Shown here: positions 46,277 through 54,791 of the stretch, in pieces
Position numbering within the stretch: position 1 is the first letter of the stretch
How the letters are laid out: each line of letters opens with the position of its first letter
DNA from: Actinomycetota bacterium
GTDB taxonomy: Bacteria; Actinomycetota; Actinomycetes; Actinomycetales; Microbacteriaceae
NCBI GenBank assembly: GCA_018268455.1
Contig: JAFDWM010000290.1
Span: forward strand, 1-64,000
Direction of reading: 5' to 3'
Length of the DNA stretch: 64,000 bases
The notes under the pieces: generated by a model
Database searches by the model: none
The model's input: only the letters and a program-made list of their open reading frames with translations
Told to the model about the DNA's origin: nothing
Translations under genes and position numbers: made by a program

Positions 46277-47962
46277 ATGACCGCAGAGCAGCCCACGACG
46301 CGCACGCCGTCCGCCATCGATCAGATCGCAGAGGGCTGGGTCGACACCCTGACCGAGCTCTCGCCCATCCTCGGCACCTACATCGGCCGCAACGAGGTCA
46401 ACGGACGGCTCGACGACCTCAGCCCGGCCGGGCATGAGCACGCGATCGCCGAGACGCGACGCGTCCTAGCCGAGCTCGACGCGCAGGAACCGGTGGACGA
46501 GATCGACCGGGTCACCAAGACGGATCTCTCCGCCGAGCTTCGCCTCTCGATCGAGCAGCACGACGCGCAGTGGCACCTTCGAGACCTCAACGTCATCGCC
46601 TCCGCCGCGCAGGACGTGCGCCAGGCCTTCGACCTCATGCCGACGGCGACGACCGAGGACTGGCGCGTCATCGCCGAGCGCCTCGGTGCGATCCCGGACG
46701 CACTGAGCGGGTACGTCCAGACCCTCCGAGAAGGCATCGCCAAGGGCGTCACGCCGGCCCGGCGTCAGGTCGTCGAAGTCGCCACGCAGATCGCGCGGTA
46801 CACCGCGGATGACGGCTTCTTCGCCGCGTTCGTCGCCGATGCCTCGCCCGAGGAAGGGCAGCTGCCCGCGAGCCTCGCCCGTGATCTCGCCGACCGCTCC
46901 GCGGCCGCCCGCGTCGCGTATGACGGCCTGCGCACGTTCCTGAGCGCCGAGCTCGCACCCGTCGCCCGCGAGCAGGACGCGGTGGGGCGCGAGCTGTACG
47001 CCCTGGCTTCTCGCCGGTTCCTCGGCGCGACGATCGACATCGACGAGACCTACGAGTGGGGTCGCGAAGAACTCGCCCGGATGGTGGCGGAACAGACCGC
47101 GATCGCGAACGAGATCCTGCCCGGATCCACCGTCGAGGAAGCCGTCGCACACCTCGAGGCCGACCCTGCCCGCAAGCTCGTCGGCACCGACGCCCTGCAG
47201 CGCTGGATGCAGGAGACCAGCGACCGGGCGATCGCCGAACTCGGCGCGACGCACTTCGACATCCCGGACAAGATCCGCGAACTCGAGTGCATGATCGCAC
47301 CGACGCAGGAGGGCGGGATCTACTACACCGGCCCCACCGATGACTTCTCCCGTCCCGGCCGCATGTGGTGGTCCGTGCCCGAGGGCGTCACGGAGTTCGA
47401 CACCTGGCGCGAGCTGACGACTGTCTACCACGAGGGGGTCCCGGGGCACCATCTGCAGATCGCGCAGGCCACCTACAACCGGGCGGAGCTGAACACCTGG
47501 CGCCGCGTGCTCGCGGGCACCTCCGGCCACGCGGAGGGCTGGGCGCTCTACGCCGAACGCCTCATGGAGCAGCTCGGATACCTCGACGATCCGGCCGACC
47601 GGCTCGGCATGCTGGACGGCCAGCGCATGCGCGCCCTGCGCGTGGTGCTCGACATCGGCGTGCATCTGGGCAAGCCCCGGTTGGACGGCGAGGGCGTGTG
47701 GGATCACGACTACGCGCTCGACATGATGCGCCGCAACGTGAACATGTCCGACGAGTTCCGTCAGTTCGAGGTGAACCGCTACCTCGGCTGGCCGGGACAA
47801 GCGCCGTCGTACAAGGTCGGACAGCGTATCTGGGAGCAGGTGCGCGATGCCGTCAAGGAGCGCGGGGGCGATGCCTTCGACATCAAGGCGTTCCACAAGC
47901 AGGCACTCGACCTCGGCGGCGTGGGTCTGGACACGCTGCGCGCGGTCTTCCAGGTCGCCTGA
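46277..47962 (+). CDS. DUF885 family protein (predicted metallocarboxypeptidase-like)
   Basis: A 561-residue DUF885 protein. The second half carries VYHEGVPGHHLQIAQATYN, an HExxxxH-type zinc motif, and HAEGWALYAERLMEQLGY with a further glutamate; both are family hallmarks. Related proteins are mostly uncharacterised and are treated as cytosolic zinc peptidases. No signal peptide is seen, so action on intracellular peptides is likely but unproven. The gene stands alone: its TAGGCT promoter lies directly upstream, and a 12-bp hairpin follows its stop. Confidence 0.88.
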   Translation: MTAEQPTTRTPSAIDQIAEGWVDTLTELSPILGTYIGRNEVNGRLDDLSPAGHEHAIAETRRVLAELDAQEPVDEIDRVTKTDLSAELRLSIEQHDAQWHLRDLNVIASAAQDVRQAFDLMPTATTEDWRVIAERLGAIPDALSGYVQTLREGIAKGVTPARRQVVEVATQIARYTADDGFFAAFVADASPEEGQLPASLARDLADRSAAARVAYDGLRTFLSAELAPVAREQDAVGRELYALASRRFLGATIDIDETYEWGREELARMVAEQTAIANEILPGSTVEEAVAHLEADPARKLVGTDALQRWMQETSDRAIAELGATHFDIPDKIRELECMIAPTQEGGIYYTGPTDDFSRPGRMWWSVPEGVTEFDTWRELTTVYHEGVPGHHLQIAQATYNRAELNTWRRVLAGTSGHAEGWALYAERLMEQLGYLDDPADRLGMLDGQRMRALRVVLDIGVHLGKPRLDGEGVWDHDYALDMMRRNVNMSDEFRQFEVNRYLGWPGQAPSYKVGQRIWEQVRDAVKERGGDAFDIKAFHKQALDLGGVGLDTLRAVFQVA

Positions 47963-47980
47963 GTCCGCAGGCACACCGCA

Positions 47981-48008
47981 CCCGGCGGGATCGGACGATC
48001 CCGCCGGG
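47981..48008 (+). terminator. Perfect inverted-repeat terminator after the DUF885 gene
   Basis: CCCGGCGGGATC (47981-47992) and GATCCCGCCGGG (47997-48008) form a perfect 12-bp stem with loop GGAC, 18 nt after the stop codon. It separates the DUF885 gene from the LLM oxidoreductase. Confidence 0.7.
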
Positions 48009-48033
48009 AATGCTTCCGGGCTCGGTCAGGTTC

Positions 48034-48045
48034 ATTCACGTGAAT
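48034..48045. promoter_or_regulatory. 12-bp palindrome ATTCACGTGAAT upstream of the LLM oxidoreductase
   Basis: A perfect palindrome 15 nt before the ATG at 48061, in a locally AT-rich patch. Size, symmetry and position suggest an operator for a dimeric repressor. No regulator gene is adjacent, so the binder is unknown. AAAGAGG downstream is the likely ribosome-binding site. Confidence 0.5.
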
Positions 48046-48060
48046 AGGAAAGAGGTCGGG

Positions 48061-49092
48061 ATGGACATGCAGTTCGGGCTGGGCACGTTCGGTGACGTCA
48101 GCAGGGGAGCGGACGGCACGCTGCTCACCGCTGCACAGACGATCCGCAACATCGTCACGCAGGCGGTCAAGGCGGACGAGGTCGGTGTCGACTACTTCGG
48201 TATCGGGGAGCATCACCGTCACGAGTTCGCCGTGTCGAGCCCGGAGATGGTGCTCGCAGCGATCGCCGGACGCACCGAGCGGATCCATCTCGGCACCGCC
48301 GTCACCGTGCTGTCCTCCGATGATCCGGTGCGCGTCTACGAGCGCTTCGCGACCCTCGACGCGCTGTCGAACGGGCGGGCCGAGGTCGTCCTCGGACGCG
48401 GGTCCTTCACCGAATCGTTCCCGCTGTTCGGCTACGACCTGCGCGACTACGACCGCCTGTTCGAGGAGAAGCTCGAGCTGTTCGCCGAGCTCGTCAAGGA
48501 GCAGCCGGTCACCTGGCAGGGCACCGTGCGGGCACCGCTTGAGAACGCGGACGTGTTCCCGAAGACCGAGAACGGGCTTCGCACCTGGGTGGGGGTGGGC
48601 GGATCCCCGGAGTCGGTGATCCGCGTCGCGCGATACGGATTCGGTCTCACTCTCGCGATCATCGGAGGGGCGGCCGGGCGATTCAAGCCCTTCGTCGATC
48701 TGTACCACCGCTCGACGGCGTCGTTCGGCACGTCCGTGCACCCGATCTCGGTGCATTCCCCGGGCCACATCGCCGACACCGACGATGAGGCGTGGGACGC
48801 GGCGTTCGAGGGCATGGCCGCGATGAACGACACGATCGGACGTGAGCGGGGCTGGCCGGCGTACAGCCGCGCACGGTTCCAGAACGAGATCGGCCCGGAG
48901 GGGGCCGTGTACGCCGGGTCGCCGGATCGGGTGGCGAAGAAGATCGTCGACACCGTGCGCACGCTCGGCATCGGCCGGTTCGAGCTGAAGTACGCGACTG
49001 GGACCATGCCGCACGAGGTGTTGATGCGCAGCATCGAGCTGTACGGCACAGAGGTGATCCCGCGCGTGCGGCGGCTGCTCGCGCACGACTGA
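48061..49092 (+). CDS. LLM class flavin-dependent oxidoreductase
   Basis: A 343-residue luciferase-like monooxygenase. The barrel starts MQFGLGTFGD and shows the diagnostic DYFGIGEHHRHEFAVSSPEM and RIHLGTAVTVLSSDDPVRVYE. RAEVVLGRGSFTESFPLFGYDL follows. Such enzymes use FMNH2 or F420 to oxidise small molecules; the substrate is not predictable. The variant resembles LLM proteins of unknown function that are widespread in actinobacteria. ATG 48061 follows AAAGAGG. The gene is probably monocistronic, between a terminator and the next promoter, and under control of the palindrome upstream. Confidence 0.9.
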   Translation: MDMQFGLGTFGDVSRGADGTLLTAAQTIRNIVTQAVKADEVGVDYFGIGEHHRHEFAVSSPEMVLAAIAGRTERIHLGTAVTVLSSDDPVRVYERFATLDALSNGRAEVVLGRGSFTESFPLFGYDLRDYDRLFEEKLELFAELVKEQPVTWQGTVRAPLENADVFPKTENGLRTWVGVGGSPESVIRVARYGFGLTLAIIGGAAGRFKPFVDLYHRSTASFGTSVHPISVHSPGHIADTDDEAWDAAFEGMAAMNDTIGRERGWPAYSRARFQNEIGPEGAVYAGSPDRVAKKIVDTVRTLGIGRFELKYATGTMPHEVLMRSIELYGTEVIPRVRRLLAHD

Positions 49093-49124
49093 GAGGAACG
49101 GCGCGTCAGGTCCTGAACCGGTTC

Positions 49125-49130
49125 TAGGCT
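49125..49130 (+). promoter_or_regulatory. Predicted -10 box of a leaderless SGNH-hydrolase transcript
   Basis: TAGGCT ends 6 nt before ATG 49137. GGTTCTAGGCTGGACGG contains no ribosome-binding site. Confidence 0.5.
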
Positions 49131-49136
49131 GGACGG

Positions 49137-49904
49137 ATGACAGCAGTCCGTTTCGTCGCCATCGGAGACTCGTTCAGTGAGGGAGTCGGCGATGAGCAGC
49201 CGGACGGCGGGGTGCGCGGCTGGGCGGATCTGGCCGCACAAGGGTGGGCGGACTCGCTCGGCGAACCGATCTCCTACGCGAACCTCGCCATCCGAGGCCG
49301 CCTGGCCTGGCCTGTGGTCGAGGAGCAGCTGGAGCCGGCGCTCGCGCTCGGGCCCACCCACCTGTCGTTCAATGCCGGCGGCAACGACATGCTGCGCCCC
49401 AAGGCGGACATCGAGCACATCGCGGATGCGTTCACGCGGGTGCTGCGGCGCTGCGACGAGACCGGCACGACGCTCATCGTGCTGTCCGGGGCCAATCCAT
49501 CGGCCCAGCTGCCGATGGCGTCGCTCATCCAGCGCCGGGGCGACGAACTGTCGGCCGCCGTGCTGCGGCGCATCGACGATCGGCCCGACGTGCTGCAGGC
49601 GCTGAACTGGCCGGACCGCGAGCTCAGCCGCTTTGTGTACTGGGCGGAGGACCGGCTGCACATGAACGCCAACGGACACCACCGCGTCGCCGCACGGGTG
49701 ATCGAGGCGGTCGGCGGCTCTGCTCCGCCAGCGTGGTGGCACGCCTCGACGGTGCCTGCCGAGACCGCACTCAGCACGGCCGCCTACTACCGTCGGCACG
49801 TCGGTCCGTGGCTGAAGCGTCGTGTGACCCGTCGCTCCTCCGGCGATGGGCGTGCACCGAAGATCCCCGATTGGCTCGAGATCACCCCGACCACCGGTTC
49901 GTGA
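49137..49904 (+). CDS. SGNH/GDSL hydrolase
   Basis: A 255-residue esterase/lipase of the SGNH fold. Block I is VAIGDSFSEGVGDE with the nucleophilic serine, block II has NLAIRG, block III has FNAGGNDML, and block V has the DxxH-like HMNANGHHRVA. No signal peptide is visible, so it is probably cytosolic. The substrate is not predictable. It converges on the DHFR-like gene with only 24 nt between stops and no obvious hairpin. Confidence 0.9.
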   Translation: MTAVRFVAIGDSFSEGVGDEQPDGGVRGWADLAAQGWADSLGEPISYANLAIRGRLAWPVVEEQLEPALALGPTHLSFNAGGNDMLRPKADIEHIADAFTRVLRRCDETGTTLIVLSGANPSAQLPMASLIQRRGDELSAAVLRRIDDRPDVLQALNWPDRELSRFVYWAEDRLHMNANGHHRVAARVIEAVGGSAPPAWWHASTVPAETALSTAAYYRRHVGPWLKRRVTRRSSGDGRAPKIPDWLEITPTTGS

Positions 49905-49928
49905 CGCACGTCCTGCATCCACACGGAG

Positions 49929-50501
49929 TCAGCCCTCGGCGGCGGCGCCGTTCACCCGGTAGGTGAGCTCCGCGAACGCGCCGATCTGCCGTACGCCGGT
50001 CAGTTCCAGCCGGTGGTGGTCGAGGTCGCGGGGGAGCAGGGGCTTTCCCCCGGTCAGCGTCGCCGGTGCGACCGTGATCACGAGGTCGGTGAGGAGCCCC
50101 GCGTCGATGAACTGGCCGGCGAGTTCGCCACCGCCCACGATCCAGACGTCTTTCCCCGCGGCTGCGTCCAGGACCTGCGCCCAATGCTCGGCGACCGAGC
50201 CGTGCACGAAGCGGAAGTCGGCACCAGGAACGCCGGGGAGCGTTCGCGAGGTGAAGACGAAGGTCGGACGTTCGCCGTAGAACTCCTGCCAGCGCTCGGG
50301 ATGGGTGGTGAGCTCCTCGTGCCTGAGCACCCACTCATATGTGGCGGACCCTTCGACCAGCACGCCGACCCGCTCCAGAAAGTCAGTGATTCCCGCAGCC
50401 GCATCGTCCTGCGGGATGGAGAGCAGCCACCCGAGGTCGTCATCGGCGGTGGCGAGGAAGCCGTTCAGCGTCGAGGCGGTGTAGAAGATCGCGCGTGTCA
50501 T
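49929..50501 (-). CDS. Dihydrofolate reductase / RibD-C-like reductase family protein
   Basis: A 190-residue protein of the bacterial DHFR-like (RibD C-terminal) superfamily. It starts MTRAIFYTASTLNGFLA, has VGVLVEGSATYEWVL, and carries the NADPH-binding DVWIVGGGELAGQFIDAGL motif. A TVAPATLTGGKPLLP segment near the end is typical. Members of this group are rarely true DHFRs and their reactions are mostly unknown. ATG 50501 is chosen because it begins the conserved core. It is divergent from the SUMF1-fold gene (72-nt gap). Confidence 0.87.
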   Translation of the reverse strand: MTRAIFYTASTLNGFLATADDDLGWLLSIPQDDAAAGITDFLERVGVLVEGSATYEWVLRHEELTTHPERWQEFYGERPTFVFTSRTLPGVPGADFRFVHGSVAEHWAQVLDAAAGKDVWIVGGGELAGQFIDAGLLTDLVITVAPATLTGGKPLLPRDLDHHRLELTGVRQIGAFAELTYRVNGAAAEG

Positions 50502-50559
50502 GCGCGCGACGATACCCGGGGTGGCGGACATGGAGGCCCGTGCCCGCCGCACGCGCTCG

Positions 50560-50565
50560 TAGGAT
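50560..50565 (+). promoter_or_regulatory. Predicted -10 box of the SUMF1-fold gene
   Basis: TAGGAT ends 8 nt before ATG 50574, so the message would be leaderless or nearly so. Confidence 0.4.
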
Positions 50566-50573
50566 TGCCGACG

Positions 50574-51317
50574 ATGAGCGATATGGAGATGCGTGCCTTG
50601 CCCGCGGGATCGGTGGAACTGCACGATGCCCGCGCGCGACGTCGATGGCGGGTCGAGCTCGAGCCGTTCGAGATCGGGATGTTCGCGGTGACCGAGGAGC
50701 AGCTCTCCGAGATGCTCGGGATCGCGGCGGGGTACCCCGATCGGCCGGCTGTTCACGTGTCCTGGCAACGGGCTGTCCGACTCTGCAACGCACTCTCGGA
50801 GTGGGAGGGGCTCGATTCCGCCTACCGATTCGACGGCGAGGAGGTGCGCTGGGACGTCACATCCGACGGGTACCGCCTGCCGACCGAGGCCGAGTGGGAG
50901 TACGCCTGCCGTGCGGGATCCAGCGCACCGCACTACGGCCCGCTGCCCGAGATCGCCTGGACCGCGGCCGACGGCGTGCAGCACGCACAGTCGGTCGGGC
51001 AGCGGATGCCGAATCTGAATGGGCTGTTCGACACGCTGGGCAACGTGTGGGAATGGTGCTGGGACTTTCTGGATCCGGCGCGCTACGGGGAGTACCGGGT
51101 GTTCCGCGGTGGCGGTTTCGCGGACGACGCGTGGAGCGTGCGCGCGTCGGTACGTCGCGGCGGAGACCCGCGCACCGCGCAGGATGACCTGGGGCTGCGT
51201 GTGGCGCGGGGCGGCTTCGACGCGATCGACACGGCCCAGGGCTGGTCTCGCGCCGCGGACGAGGAGCGGGCGATGCTCGCCGGCCCGCTGCCCTCCGGCT
51301 GGACCCCGCGGCGCTGA
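50574..51317 (+). CDS. SUMF1/FGE-fold protein lacking the formylglycine-generating cysteine
   Basis: A 247-residue protein with the FGE-sulfatase (C-type-lectin-like) fold: YRLPTEAEWEYACRAG, LFDTLGNVWEWCWDF, YRVFRGGGFADDAWSVRAS and a final DLGLRVARGG. Formylglycine-generating enzymes need a cysteine where this one reads LGLRVA (usually FRCA), and the partner cysteine of the active pair is also missing. It is therefore probably not a sulfatase activator. Related proteins bind ligands, or act in ergothioneine-type oxidations when fused to other domains. No sulfatase gene is nearby. It converges with the ABC permease gene. Confidence 0.82.
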   Translation: MSDMEMRALPAGSVELHDARARRRWRVELEPFEIGMFAVTEEQLSEMLGIAAGYPDRPAVHVSWQRAVRLCNALSEWEGLDSAYRFDGEEVRWDVTSDGYRLPTEAEWEYACRAGSSAPHYGPLPEIAWTAADGVQHAQSVGQRMPNLNGLFDTLGNVWEWCWDFLDPARYGEYRVFRGGGFADDAWSVRASVRRGGDPRTAQDDLGLRVARGGFDAIDTAQGWSRAADEERAMLAGPLPSGWTPRR

Positions 51318-51342
51318 TCACGGTCACCGCGCGGGTGTCTCT

Positions 51343-52125
51343 TCAGCGGCTGTCCCAGCGGAACCAGCGGATGCCGATGAAGGAGAACACGACGATATAT
51401 CCGACGCAGGCGATCACCGCGGAAGTGTCCTGATCTGCCCAGCCCGTGCCCGAGGCCGCGTCCGTGAACAGGTTCATCAAGGCGCCGACGGGTGTCCACT
51501 GCGCAATCGCCTTCACGGTGTCGCCGAGGATGCCCGTGCCGCCGAGGAGACCGATCAGCACGAGCAGGATGAACAGGATCCGTCCGATCGCGTTGATCGC
51601 GGAACTCGTGCGCACGAGTGCGACCAGGGCTTGGCCGAGGGCGAGGAACACCGCGGCGCCCAGCACGGCGATCCCGAGCATCATCACGTACTGACCGGGA
51701 TCGAGGTTCAGCTTGTGCAGGATCGAGCCGACGACGATCACGATCACGGATCCGATCAGGTTGGCAGCCACCTGCACGACGAGCCGGCTGACCATGATGG
51801 TCCACGTCGGCGCCGGCGTGACCCGTAGCCGCTGCAGCACGCCCACTTCGCGATCATGCGCGAGATTGAGGCTGTAGCCGAGCAGACAGGATGTGATCAG
51901 CCCGAGCGTCAGGGCGAGTCCGATCACCTGCGCCGCTCCGCCCAGCCGATTCACCTTGCCGAACGAGGTGACGACGACGATCACGATCGGCAGCAGGATG
52001 CTCAGCACGGCCGACACCCGGCTGCGCAGCAGCACCAGCACGTCAGCACGCAGCAGGCTGCGCAGCGCCAGCCCGACGGACGGCTGGGCTGTTACCGGAG
52101 CGACCCGATCAGTCACGGATATCAC
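51343..52125 (-). CDS. ABC-2 type exporter permease
   Basis: A 260-residue membrane protein with six hydrophobic segments and an ABC-2 permease layout. These include LSILLPIVIVVVTSFG, VIGLALTLGLITSCLLGYSL, and the coupling helix region REVGVLQRLRVTPAPTW just after it. It pairs with the ATPase immediately upstream on the same strand, whose 3' end it overlaps. The GTG at 52125 gives the longest form. The GTG at 52116, with GGGAAG at better spacing, may be the real start and shortens the protein by three residues. The exported compound is unknown. Confidence 0.9.
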   Translation of the reverse strand: MISVTDRVAPVTAQPSVGLALRSLLRADVLVLLRSRVSAVLSILLPIVIVVVTSFGKVNRLGGAAQVIGLALTLGLITSCLLGYSLNLAHDREVGVLQRLRVTPAPTWTIMVSRLVVQVAANLIGSVIVIVVGSILHKLNLDPGQYVMMLGIAVLGAAVFLALGQALVALVRTSSAINAIGRILFILLVLIGLLGGTGILGDTVKAIAQWTPVGALMNLFTDAASGTGWADQDTSAVIACVGYIVVFSFIGIRWFRWDSR

Positions 52126-52903
52126 TTCCCGTCAGTCCGATGAAGACGTCCTCGAGCGTGACGTCACCGTGTGCGACCTCGCGGACGCGCGGATCATCCC
52201 GGTGCCTGGCGATGAGGTCTGCGGGGGTCCCGACGGTGAGTACCGAACCATGGTCGATGATCGCGACACGATCGCAGACGGCCTGCGCCTCTTCCATGGA
52301 GTGCGTCGTCAGCAGGATGCTGCTGCCCGCCTGACGCAGCTTCTCGATGCGCCGCCAGAGTGCGCGCCTCGACTGCGGATCGAGCCCCGCCGTCGGCTCG
52401 TCCAGCAGCAGCAGGGACGGGTCGTGGATGGTGGCGATGTAGAGCGCCAACCGCTGCTGCTGGCCTCCCGAGAGCTGCTTGAACCGTTTGCCCGCGTCCT
52501 GATCGAGTCCGATGTCGCGCAAGGCGTCGGAGATCGCGGGACGGCTGAGGCGCACCCCGTACAGACCGCCGTAGAGCTGGGCGATCTGCTCGATGCTCAG
52601 CTCGGGCTGAAAGCTGGACGATTGCAGCTGCACGCCGAGCTGTGCCCGGGCCTGAGCCGATGCCCGTCTCGCGTCGACGCCGTTGATGTGGATCACCCCG
52701 CTGCGCGGACGGACGAGCCCCTCGATCGCGCTCAGAGTGCTGGTCTTTCCCGCGCCGTTCGGGCCCAGCAGCCCGAAGATCTCGCCGCGCTCGATGCGCA
52801 ACGAGACCCCGTCGACGGCTGTGCGATCGCCGTACACGATGGTCAGATCATCGACCAGCAGTGCCGCCTCTGACGGCATCGAGTCGCTCATGACCGCAAT
52901 CAT
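52109..52903 (-). CDS. ABC exporter ATP-binding protein
   Basis: A 264-residue ATPase of the DrrA/CcmA-like export group. Walker A is GPNGAGKT (47-54), the signature is LSGGQ (144-148), Walker B is LLLLDEP (164-170), and the H-loop is in LLTTHSMEEA. A short C-terminal tail (VREVAHGDVTLEDVFIGLTG) is typical for drug-exporter ATPases. With the overlapping permease gene it forms a complete two-gene exporter. No regulator or resistance gene lies next to it. An internal ATG at 52891 is an alternative start. Confidence 0.93.
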   Translation of the reverse strand: MIAVMSDSMPSEAALLVDDLTIVYGDRTAVDGVSLRIERGEIFGLLGPNGAGKTSTLSAIEGLVRPRSGVIHINGVDARRASAQARAQLGVQLQSSSFQPELSIEQIAQLYGGLYGVRLSRPAISDALRDIGLDQDAGKRFKQLSGGQQQRLALYIATIHDPSLLLLDEPTAGLDPQSRRALWRRIEKLRQAGSSILLTTHSMEEAQAVCDRVAIIDHGSVLTVGTPADLIARHRDDPRVREVAHGDVTLEDVFIGLTGSDIRD

Positions 52904-52984
52904 CCGCGCCGAGCGATCCCGGCACCAGTCGATAGTGCTATGAGATTTCTATGTATCTGTGACCGTTGCTGGGTTCGCAGCCGG
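52904..52984 (-). promoter_or_regulatory. AT-rich promoter region of the ABC exporter with repeated CTATG
   Basis: The 81-nt gap upstream of the ATPase is clearly AT-richer than its surroundings. It contains CTATGAGATTTCTATG (two CTATG copies 11 nt apart) and CACTAT-like -10 candidates on the minus strand. It is the likely promoter-operator. No clear palindrome was seen. Confidence 0.4.
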
Positions 52985-53890
52985 TCAGCGACGGGCACTG
53001 TCCAGCACCGCTCGGATCGCCTCAGACACCAGCGCAGGCTGCTCGACCTGGATCCCATGTCCGCTGTGGGTGATGCTCACGTGCGTCGCGTGCAGCGCGT
53101 CGGCGAGGTCGGCCTGAGCGGCCAGCCACGCCGGCCAGGTCGAAGCGCCCGGGGTCACTCCCAGATCCCACGGCTGGTCGGACGACAGCACCGTCGCCGG
53201 GATCGAGCGGGGTGGGGGAGCGGCGGCCATCTCCCGCAGGGCCTGCTCGTAGGCGGGGCTCTCCGCCTCGGGAGCGCGGTCGTGCGCGGCCGTGTTCACC
53301 GCCATCCAGGCGTCCCACTGCGTCGGACTGAGCGTTTCGCGGAGGAATGCCGACGCCGAGTCGACGAGCACCAGCCCGTCGACATCGTCCGGATGTGCGC
53401 GGGCGAAGAGTTGTGCGATGAGGCCACCCCAGGATGCCCCGACCAGCAGATACGGACCCGTCTCACCGCCGGCAGCGAGCAGGCGGTCGAGATCCTGCAC
53501 ACCCTGCAGCGCGTTCGTCGGCTGGGTCACCGGGGTGGTCGGCGTAGGGGATCCGTCGTTCCTGATCGTGCCGGGCCGATCATAGGAGCAGACTCGTGTC
53601 GTGGCGGCGAGCGCCGAGAACACCGGGCGCGCCGATGCGGCGGCGGATCCCGCGGGCAGCTCGGTCCATTCGTCGGCGCCGCCTGCCGTGCCCGAGATGA
53701 GCACGACGGTCGGGGATCCGGAGCCTGCACAGGTGAGAAACAAGCTTCGCGCGTCTCCGATGTCGACCAGACGGGAGTCCGCGGTGTGGGGCGTCGGCGA
53801 TGTCGACGGCCCGGGCGAGGGGGAGGCGCCGCACGCAGTGAGCAGCAGTATCGCTCCGAGGGCAGCCGCCGCAACCCGTCGCCGCTGCAT
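52985..53890 (-). CDS. Lipoprotein alpha/beta-hydrolase
   Basis: A 301-residue secreted hydrolase. The N-terminus RRRVAAAALGAILLLTAC is a lipoprotein signal peptide with lipobox LTAC-G, so C20 should be lipidated by Lgt. A short Ser/Pro/Thr-rich linker follows. The alpha/beta-hydrolase fold has the HG-like VVLISGTAGGADEW oxyanion region and nucleophile S153 in GASWGG. The later acid is in VDGLVLVDSAS, and the catalytic histidine is probably in ITHSGHGIQVEQP. Substrate unknown; it acts at the outer face of the membrane. It is upstream of the exporter on the same strand with an 81-nt gap. Confidence 0.88.
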   Translation of the reverse strand: MQRRRVAAAALGAILLLTACGASPSPGPSTSPTPHTADSRLVDIGDARSLFLTCAGSGSPTVVLISGTAGGADEWTELPAGSAAASARPVFSALAATTRVCSYDRPGTIRNDGSPTPTTPVTQPTNALQGVQDLDRLLAAGGETGPYLLVGASWGGLIAQLFARAHPDDVDGLVLVDSASAFLRETLSPTQWDAWMAVNTAAHDRAPEAESPAYEQALREMAAAPPPRSIPATVLSSDQPWDLGVTPGASTWPAWLAAQADLADALHATHVSITHSGHGIQVEQPALVSEAIRAVLDSARR

Positions 53891-53896
53891 GACCGC

Positions 53897-54259
53897 CTAC
53901 GCGTTCTTCCGCGTGGGCTGCTTCGGCGGCATCCGGCCGACCTGCTCCAGGGCGATCGCGATCCACTCCGCCACGCGCTCGGGGGTCTGCTGCCAGTCGA
54001 GGGGGAGTGAGGTGTACCCGCGCATGGCGCGTTCGTCGGGGCCGAACGGCCCCGTGCCCGGGATCGCCGTAAGCTCGGCGACGGATCGCTCATCCGTCAG
54101 CCGCACGCCGATGTCGTCGCCGAAGAGCCCTGCGAACATGTTTCCGTTCACGAAGGCACCGATATTGCCGAACATGGGCTTCACCTCGACGCCGGGTGCG
54201 TCAGGCACGACCGAGCGGAAGAGGTCCTTGACGGCCTCCGACGGACGGGGAATCTGCAT
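53897..54259 (-). CDS. TfoX/Sxy N-terminal domain protein
   Basis: A 120-residue protein consisting of the TfoX N-terminal domain: VKPMFGNIGAFVNGNMFAGLFGDDIGVRL, then FGPDERAMRGYTSLPL. TfoX in Proteobacteria activates competence genes, but single-domain actinobacterial members have no known function and no DNA-uptake genes are nearby. It ends with a lysine/arginine-rich tail. Six nucleotides separate it from the lipoprotein hydrolase downstream, so the two are probably co-transcribed. Confidence 0.88.
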   Translation of the reverse strand: MQIPRPSEAVKDLFRSVVPDAPGVEVKPMFGNIGAFVNGNMFAGLFGDDIGVRLTDERSVAELTAIPGTGPFGPDERAMRGYTSLPLDWQQTPERVAEWIAIALEQVGRMPPKQPTRKNA

Positions 54260-54791
54260 AGCTCAGTTATCTCACGCGCAGACCCAGCTTTGCCAGGTGC
54301 CCGGCGCCGCCCGAGCGACGTGGGGAGAGTGACACCATCTGTGCAGAGTATCTCATAACTGACATAATGTGCATTATCGGATGTTAGCAGTGCGGCTCGG
54401 GGCGTTGCACTCGCAGTGAGTCACGGCACGCGGAACTCGGTTAGAGCGAGCTCCTATCCGCGCCCTCGACAGCCAGGCGCGGCCGGTCGGCCAGATCCCC
54501 GTGGTGGTCGATAGCGCGGAGGCTTTCCCCAGCGGGTGGAGACAGGTACCCGCTAGCGTGCACGCAAAGGTAGCTGATCCCGCGGCAGCCGGAAACGCCG
54601 GAACCGGACATAGTCACGTTATCCGCGCGGATGTCCGCGACGGGTGTTGACTCTTCGGGACGGCGCGCCGCGCGGTGATGGCGGAGACGACCTGGCCACC
54701 GTGACGGCCACCCGGGAGGTATTGCGCTCGAGCATGCGGCGCGTCGTTCACGCCCGCCCCGGTAGCGCTTGGCGCCTATGAAGAATCAAGG
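54260..54791. other. Gene-free gap of 532 nt with a palindrome
   Basis: No credible gene on either strand: open frames are short and lack family resemblance. The first 130 nt are AT-rich for this chromosome and hold the palindrome at 54356-54391. The rest is GC-rich but non-coding in appearance. Together with the next 1.1 kb it forms a decayed pocket between otherwise intact genes. Confidence 0.6.
54356..54391. repeat. AT-rich imperfect palindrome
   Basis: ATAATG-TG-CATTAT (54364-54377) is a perfect 6-bp inverted repeat with a 2-nt centre. It is flanked almost symmetrically by TAAC and GTTA, then ACTG and CAGT. The size and layout resemble a crossover site for a tyrosine recombinase or an operator. 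No recombinase gene is present. Confidence 0.55.

Noticed and set aside
50574..51317. Formylglycine-generating enzyme for sulfatase maturation
   Set aside because: The catalytic cysteines are absent and there is no sulfatase gene in the window.
54356..54391. Terminal inverted repeat of a transposon
   Set aside because: Only one copy is present; no second end, target duplication or transposase was found within the pocket.
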